26,022 bases of DNA, from positions 1 to 26,022 of the forward strand of contig JAFAFV010000053.1 in the NCBI GenBank assembly GCA_023423285.1, written 5' to 3'. The notes beneath the pieces were generated by a model. It searched no databases. It saw nothing but the letters and a program-made list of their open reading frames with translations, and was not told the origin of the DNA. Positions 22,497 through 26,022 of the stretch are shown here, one piece after another. Every line of letters starts with the position of its first letter. Within the stretch, counting starts at the first letter, position 1. Source of the stretch: Bacteroidota bacterium. GTDB lineage: Bacteria > Bacteroidota > Bacteroidia > Chitinophagales > Chitinophagaceae. The position numbers and the translations under genes were made by a program.

Positions 22497-23087
22497 CTAA
22501 ACTATTTTTTCCACCTGCATATAATTCAATTCTACAGGTGTAGAACGTCCGAATATTTTTACAGTTACTTTTAATTTCTTCTTTTCATCGTTTACTTCTT
22601 CAATCACACCGTTAAAATCATTAAATGGCCCTTCAACTATTTTAATGGTTTCTCCAACAATGAATGGTTCGATCATGCTTACGCCACCAGCTTCTGCCAT
22701 TTCATCCATTCGGCCAAGCATTTTATTTACTTCGGCTTTGCGCAGCGCAATGGGGTTTTCTTTTCCTAAAAAATGAATCACGCTGTTGGTGCCTACAATC
22801 AAATCTCTCAGGTCATCGCTCATTTGCCCGCCCACTACTTCAACCATCACATAACCAGGGTAGTAGTTTCTTTCGCGCATTACTTTTTTACCATTTTGAA
22901 CTTTGTATACTTTTTCAACGGGTAAAAAAACCTGCTTCACTATTTTATCAAAAGCACTTCTTGAAATTTCTTTATCCAGATACTCCTTTACTTTGCGCTC
23001 TTTGCCGCTTACCACCCGCAATACATACCATTTGGTATCCTGCTGCGGTGTTTCAGAGGCTGTATTTTCAATTGTGTTTTGTTCCAT
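22497..23087 (-). CDS. nusG: Transcription elongation/antitermination factor NusG
   Basis: NusG binds RNA polymerase to suppress pausing and joins it to Rho or to the ribosome via S10. This 196-residue protein has an NGN domain (about 18-125, 'KWYVLRVVSGKERKVKEYL' and 'NYYPGYVMVEV') and a C-terminal KOW domain (about 143-196, 'GETIKIVEGPFNDFNGVIEEV' and 'LKVTVKIFGRSTPVELNY'). The length and KOW motif fit housekeeping NusG rather than the shorter UpxY-type antiterminators of capsule loci. It starts 3 bp after the secE stop and is closed by a terminator 25 bp downstream; rplK is not next. Confidence 0.97.
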   Translation of the reverse strand: MEQNTIENTASETPQQDTKWYVLRVVSGKERKVKEYLDKEISRSAFDKIVKQVFLPVEKVYKVQNGKKVMRERNYYPGYVMVEVVGGQMSDDLRDLIVGTNSVIHFLGKENPIALRKAEVNKMLGRMDEMAEAGGVSMIEPFIVGETIKIVEGPFNDFNGVIEEVNDEKKKLKVTVKIFGRSTPVELNYMQVEKIV

Positions 23088-23090
23088 TAT

Positions 23091-23288
23091 TTAACTATAA
23101 AGCGTTTTGTACAAGAAATTCAGGCCGCCACCAGCAATAAAATCCATCAGCCATATCAAAATTGTGAAGATGATAGTTGCGACCAGTACAATCATTGTTG
23201 ACTGTTGTAATTGGTCCCAGTTAGGCCAGGTTACTTTTTCTGTCAGTTCTTTGTAGCTATTTCTACAATATACAAGAAACTTATTCAT
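23091..23288 (-). CDS. secE: Preprotein translocase subunit SecE
   Basis: SecE clamps the SecY channel in the inner membrane. The 65-residue protein is the short single-helix form: an N-terminal amphipathic helix ('YCRNSYKELTEKVTWPNWDQLQQS', residues 8-31, including the conserved 'KVTWP') is followed by one transmembrane segment (about 32-50, IVLVATIIFTILIWLMDF). The short length is normal for Bacteroidota. It lies between tRNA-Trp and nusG, its classic place. Confidence 0.95.
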   Translation of the reverse strand: MNKFLVYCRNSYKELTEKVTWPNWDQLQQSTMIVLVATIIFTILIWLMDFIAGGGLNFLYKTLYS

Positions 23289-23302
23289 TATTAAAATTAT
23301 TG

Positions 23303-23373
23303 CACGGGCAGAGAGATTCGAACTCCCATCAACGGTTTTGGAGACCGCTATTCTGCCATTGAACTATGCCCGT
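23303..23373 (-). tRNA. tRNA-Trp (anticodon CCA)
   Basis: On the minus strand a 7-bp acceptor stem ACGGGCA/TGCCCGT closes a full cloverleaf. The anticodon stem GCGGT/ACCGT encloses a CTCCAAA loop giving CCA, and the T-arm has TTCGAAT. The discriminator is G. CCA is not encoded as a normal 3' end. The 71-base length has a short D-loop. It lies between tuf and secE. Confidence 0.93.
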
Positions 23374-23376
23374 AAG

Positions 23377-23415
23377 AAAATTAGCTAATTAGCAATTTGC
23401 CAATTAGCTAATTTT
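23377..23415. terminator. 14-bp AT-rich inverted repeat between tuf and tRNA-Trp
   Basis: AAAATTAGCTAATT (23377-23390) and AATTAGCTAATTTT (23402-23415) are perfect inverted copies with an 11-base loop. Read on the minus strand, the structure follows the tuf stop by about 25 bp and ends in TTTTCTT, so it could act as a weak, AT-rich attenuator reducing read-through from tuf into secE-nusG. Alternatively it is a copy of a genomic AT-rich repeat or an RNA-processing site. Confidence 0.45.
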
Positions 23416-23438
23416 TATTATTTGAGATACAAAATCAA

Positions 23439-24626
23439 TTATTTAATGATCTCAGTTACCTGACCTGCACCTACTGTACGGCCACCTTCACGAATCGCGA
23501 ATTTCAAACCTTTCTCCATAGCGATTGGAGTGATCAGTTTCACGGTCATAGAAGTATTATCACCAGGCATGATCATTTCAGTGCCTTCGTTCAAAGTAAC
23601 TTCACCCGTTACGTCTGTTGTACGGAAGTAAAACTGAGGACGGTATTTGTTGAAGAATGGAGTGTGACGGCCACCTTCGTCTTTGCTCAGTACGTATACC
23701 TCGCATTTGAACTCAGTATGAGGAGTGATAGAACCTGGTTTACAGATAACCATACCACGACGGATCTGGGTTTTCTCAATACCACGTAATAACAAACCTG
23801 CGTTATCTCCGGCTTCACCTTCGTCAAGTATTTTGCGGAACATTTCCACACCTGTTACAACGGACGTTAATGGTTTATCCATTAAACCTACGATTTCAAC
23901 GCCTTCGCCGGTTTTAACTTTACCTCTTTCAATACGGCCTGTGGCAACAGTACCACGACCAGTGATTGAGAATACATCTTCAACGCTCATCAGGAACGGA
24001 AGATCGATTGGGCGGGGAGGAAGAGGGATGTAGCTGTCAACAGCATCCATTAATTCAGTAATCGCACCAACCCATTTTTCGTCACCAGCCAAAGCGCCTG
24101 TAGCAGAACCTTTGATAATTGGAGTGCTATCGCCATCAAAACCACGTTTTGACAGTTCATCACGAACTTCCATTTCAACCAGGTCCAAAAGCTCAGGATC
24201 GTCAACCAGGTCAACTTTATTTAAAAATACCACCATGCTTGGTACGCCTACCTGGCGTGCCAGCAGAATGTGTTCTTTAGTTTGAGGCATTGGACCATCG
24301 GTAGCAGCCACAACCAGAATGGCACCATCCATTTGTGCAGCACCGGTAATCATATTTTTAACGTAGTCAGCGTGACCAGGGCAATCCACGTGTGCGTAGT
24401 GACGAGAATTAGTCTGATATTCTACGTGCGCGGTATTGATCGTAATACCTCTTTCTTTTTCTTCGGGTGCACCATCAATATCATCGTACTTTGCAGCCTG
24501 AGCTAAACCTTGTTTAGAAAGGACTTCAGTAATTGCAGCAGTCAGCGTAGTTTTACCATGGTCAACGTGACCAATGGTGCCAATGTTTACGTGGGGTTTT
24601 TCCCTCTTAAAGGTCTCTTTTGACAT
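23439..24626 (-). CDS. tuf: Translation elongation factor Tu
   Basis: EF-Tu carries aminoacyl-tRNA to the ribosome using GTP. The 395-residue protein has the G1 loop GHVDHGKT (19-26), switch I RGITI (60-64), G3 DCPGH (82-86) and G4 NKVD (137-140). The beta-barrel domains 2 and 3 follow (about 205-395, ending 'FAIREGGRTVGAGQVTEI'). The ATG is at 24624-24626. Four tRNA genes lie upstream on the same strand, the order found around tufB in many bacteria, so it is probably transcribed with them from the promoter at 25234. Confidence 0.98.
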   Translation of the reverse strand: MSKETFKREKPHVNIGTIGHVDHGKTTLTAAITEVLSKQGLAQAAKYDDIDGAPEEKERGITINTAHVEYQTNSRHYAHVDCPGHADYVKNMITGAAQMDGAILVVAATDGPMPQTKEHILLARQVGVPSMVVFLNKVDLVDDPELLDLVEMEVRDELSKRGFDGDSTPIIKGSATGALAGDEKWVGAITELMDAVDSYIPLPPRPIDLPFLMSVEDVFSITGRGTVATGRIERGKVKTGEGVEIVGLMDKPLTSVVTGVEMFRKILDEGEAGDNAGLLLRGIEKTQIRRGMVICKPGSITPHTEFKCEVYVLSKDEGGRHTPFFNKYRPQFYFRTTDVTGEVTLNEGTEMIMPGDNTSMTVKLITPIAMEKGLKFAIREGGRTVGAGQVTEIIK

Positions 24627-24708
24627 TGTTATAGTTTTTAATTGTTTTTACTTAAAATTTATAATAGTAAAATCAGCAATTTCGCCTGATTTTATATACA
24701 TACGTAAG

Positions 24709-24780
<72 letters not shown>

Positions 24781-24838
24781 TTTTGCAGTTGTGAGCTTAC
24801 AATCTCACATCAACTTCCTTCTTTAAAGAACTTAGCAG

Positions 24839-24911
24839 AGCGGGAGACGAGGCTCGAACTCGCCACCTATAGCTTGGAAGGCTATCGCTCTACCAAATGA
24901 GCTACTCCCGC
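24839..24911 (-). tRNA. tRNA-Gly (anticodon TCC)
   Basis: Acceptor GCGGGAG pairs with CTCCCGC, and the discriminator is T. The anticodon stem ATAGC/GCTAT encloses CTTCCAA with anticodon TCC, reading GGA/GGG. The D-arm (GCTC/GAGC) and T-arm (TTCGAGC) are intact. Confidence 0.94.
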
Positions 24912-24995
24912 ATATTAATGTGGAAATATGAATATTGAAATGATCAATTAAAACAATTCTCACTTCACATTCACATCTTCACATTGAAACTAAAG

Positions 24996-25078
<83 letters not shown>

Positions 25079-25093
25079 GGTTAAATAAAAAAG

Positions 25094-25166
25094 AGCCGAA
25101 GAAGGGAGTCGAACCCGCGACCTGCTGATTACAAATCAGCTGCTCTACCAACTGAGCTACTTCGGC
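25094..25166 (-). tRNA. tRNA-Thr (anticodon TGT)
   Basis: Acceptor GCCGAAG pairs with CTTCGGC, and the discriminator is T. The anticodon stem GCTGA/TCAGC encloses TTTGTAA with anticodon TGT, reading ACA/ACG. It is the first gene of the tRNA-tuf-secE-nusG operon. Confidence 0.94.
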
Positions 25167-25233
25167 TTATAGAAAGAACTTACCCAATAATCAGGTGAAA
25201 AGCAATAAGATGCTACCCCAAAAATTTGGAAGG

Positions 25234-25265
25234 CAAAGGTAAGGGGAATTTGTAAACGAACGAAA
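25234..25265 (-). promoter_or_regulatory. Probable promoter of the tRNA-tuf-secE-nusG operon
   Basis: The minus strand reads TTTCG (25261-25265), about 20 bases, then TACCTTTG (25234-25241), an exact TAnnTTTG -7 element. Transcription would start around 25228-25230, about 60 bases before the mature 5' end of tRNA-Thr(TGT). No other such site was seen before tuf. The rest of the gap from clpP (25167-25368) holds no gene. Confidence 0.55.
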
Positions 25266-25368
25266 TTTTGCAAGAATTTTTTATACAATATGTATAAAAG
25301 CGCTGAATAGTGAAGCCGTTATCCCTGTAAGCAAAAACAATTCTGTTTTTCAGCTTGATTATAATGCC

Positions 25369-26022
25369 TTATAATTTATCAATTATTTTATCTACAATGC
25401 CATAATTAATGGCCTCTTCAGCATTCATCCAGTAGTCACGGTCAAAATCGCGCATGATCTCGTCAATGGTTTTACCGCAGTTTTCAGCCAGTATTTTGGC
25501 ACCAATATGTTTTACACGCTGCGTTTGCTTAGCCTGAATTTCAAGGTCTGTACTCACCCCGCGTATATAACCTCCTAAAGATGGCTGGTGTATCATTACC
25601 TCGCCGTGGGGATAAATAAAGCGCTTGCCTTTTTCGCCACCACTTAATAGAATACTACCCATAGATGCTGCCAGGCCCATACAAATAGTGCTTACCGGGC
25701 TACTGATCATTTGCATAGTATCGTATATTACCATGCCGCTTGTTACCACACCGCCCGGGCTATTAATATAAAATTTGATCTCGGCGCCGGGTTTGTCAGC
25801 TTCCAGCAACAGTAATTTAGTAGTAGCTTCCCTTGCACTTTTATCATCTACCACTCCCCACAGGTACACTGCGCGCTTGTCAAAAAACAGTTTTTCCAGA
25901 CGCTTGTTCAGCATCATCAAATCGTCTCTTTTGTCTTTTTCTTCCTGAGGGTCTTCCTCCTCGTCATCACCCGCACGAAGAATGGGTTGCTGCCATTTAT
26001 TATAATTATTCTGATTGTTCAT
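25369..26022 (-). CDS. clpP: ATP-dependent Clp protease proteolytic subunit ClpP
   Basis: ClpP forms the tetradecameric proteolytic barrel fed by ClpX or ClpA-type unfoldases. The catalytic triad is visible: Ser120 in 'GLAASMGS', His145 in 'MIHQPSLGG' and Asp196 in 'FDRDYWMNAEEA'. Oxyanion-loop Gly residues in 'NSPGG' (87-91) and the 'NYGIVDKII' end also match. The 217-residue frame has its ATG on the last three bases of the window, so a longer upstream start cannot be excluded. Residues about 18-34 form a strongly acidic insert (DDEEEDPQEEKDKRDD) before 'LMMLNKRLEKLFFDKRAVYLWG', unlike the short propeptide of E. coli ClpP. This suggests a Bacteroidota-specific or second ClpP paralogue. No clpX is visible. 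Confidence 0.93.
   Translation of the reverse strand: MNNQNNYNKWQQPILRAGDDEEEDPQEEKDKRDDLMMLNKRLEKLFFDKRAVYLWGVVDDKSAREATTKLLLLEADKPGAEIKFYINSPGGVVTSGMVIYDTMQMISSPVSTICMGLAASMGSILLSGGEKGKRFIYPHGEVMIHQPSLGGYIRGVSTDLEIQAKQTQRVKHIGAKILAENCGKTIDEIMRDFDRDYWMNAEEAINYGIVDKIIDKL

Noticed and set aside
22497..23087. UpxY-type specialised antiterminator
   Set aside because: Location after secE and complete NGN-KOW structure identify it as housekeeping NusG.

Overview
The window looks like a chromosomal segment of a Bacteroidota bacterium, most likely of the Chitinophagaceae/Sphingobacteriia type. The grounds are the gene families present (SusD-era GH2 enzymes with DUF4982, YafK-like L,D-transpeptidase, YfiT-type bacillithiol transferase, DUF6515-like protein), start codons with little or no Shine-Dalgarno sequence, and several upstream sites matching the Bacteroidota promoter -7 element TAnnTTTG. 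The family-level placement is inference; no rRNA is present.

Layout. (1) 1-1864: the 3' part of a TldD/PmbA-type protein converging on a secreted DUF6515-like repeat protein. (2) About 1970-4600: a small, AT-rich accessory island. It holds the decayed 3' end of an IS110-family transposase and two uncommon minus-strand genes: a secreted protein of unknown function and a DUF7832-like two-part protein. Short inverted repeats flank each gene, and a 200-bp non-coding element lies between them. This is the part of the window most likely to hold something undescribed. (3) 4600-6412: a gene-poor gap, an M42 aminopeptidase and a small membrane-anchored hypothetical protein. (4) 6423-11931, minus strand: a complete tripartite RND efflux operon (adaptor lipoprotein, HAE1 pump, TolC-like channel). 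(5) 12091-15890: purK (minus), an L,D-transpeptidase with a TonB-like C-terminal domain (plus) and a monofunctional aspartate kinase (minus). (6) 16011-21684, plus strand: an ABC ATPase without a visible permease, an FKBP peptidyl-prolyl isomerase, a YfiT-like thiol transferase, a NUDIX hydrolase, an AlkA-type glycosylase and a secreted GH2 glycosidase. (7) 21754-25166, minus strand: a Gly-zipper lipoprotein gene, then the translation/transcription block tRNA-Thr(TGT), tRNA-Tyr(GTA), tRNA-Gly(TCC), tRNA-Thr(GGT), tuf, tRNA-Trp(CCA), secE, nusG (given in transcription order). (8) 25369-26022, minus strand: clpP, whose start codon lies on the last three bases.

The tRNA-tuf-secE-nusG block has the usual bacterial order, but a strong intrinsic terminator closes it just after nusG. 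The rplK-rplA-rplJ-rplL genes that normally follow are not in the window. No CRISPR array, prophage or intact insertion sequence was seen. Most of the window is housekeeping; the island in region 2 deserves the closest second look.
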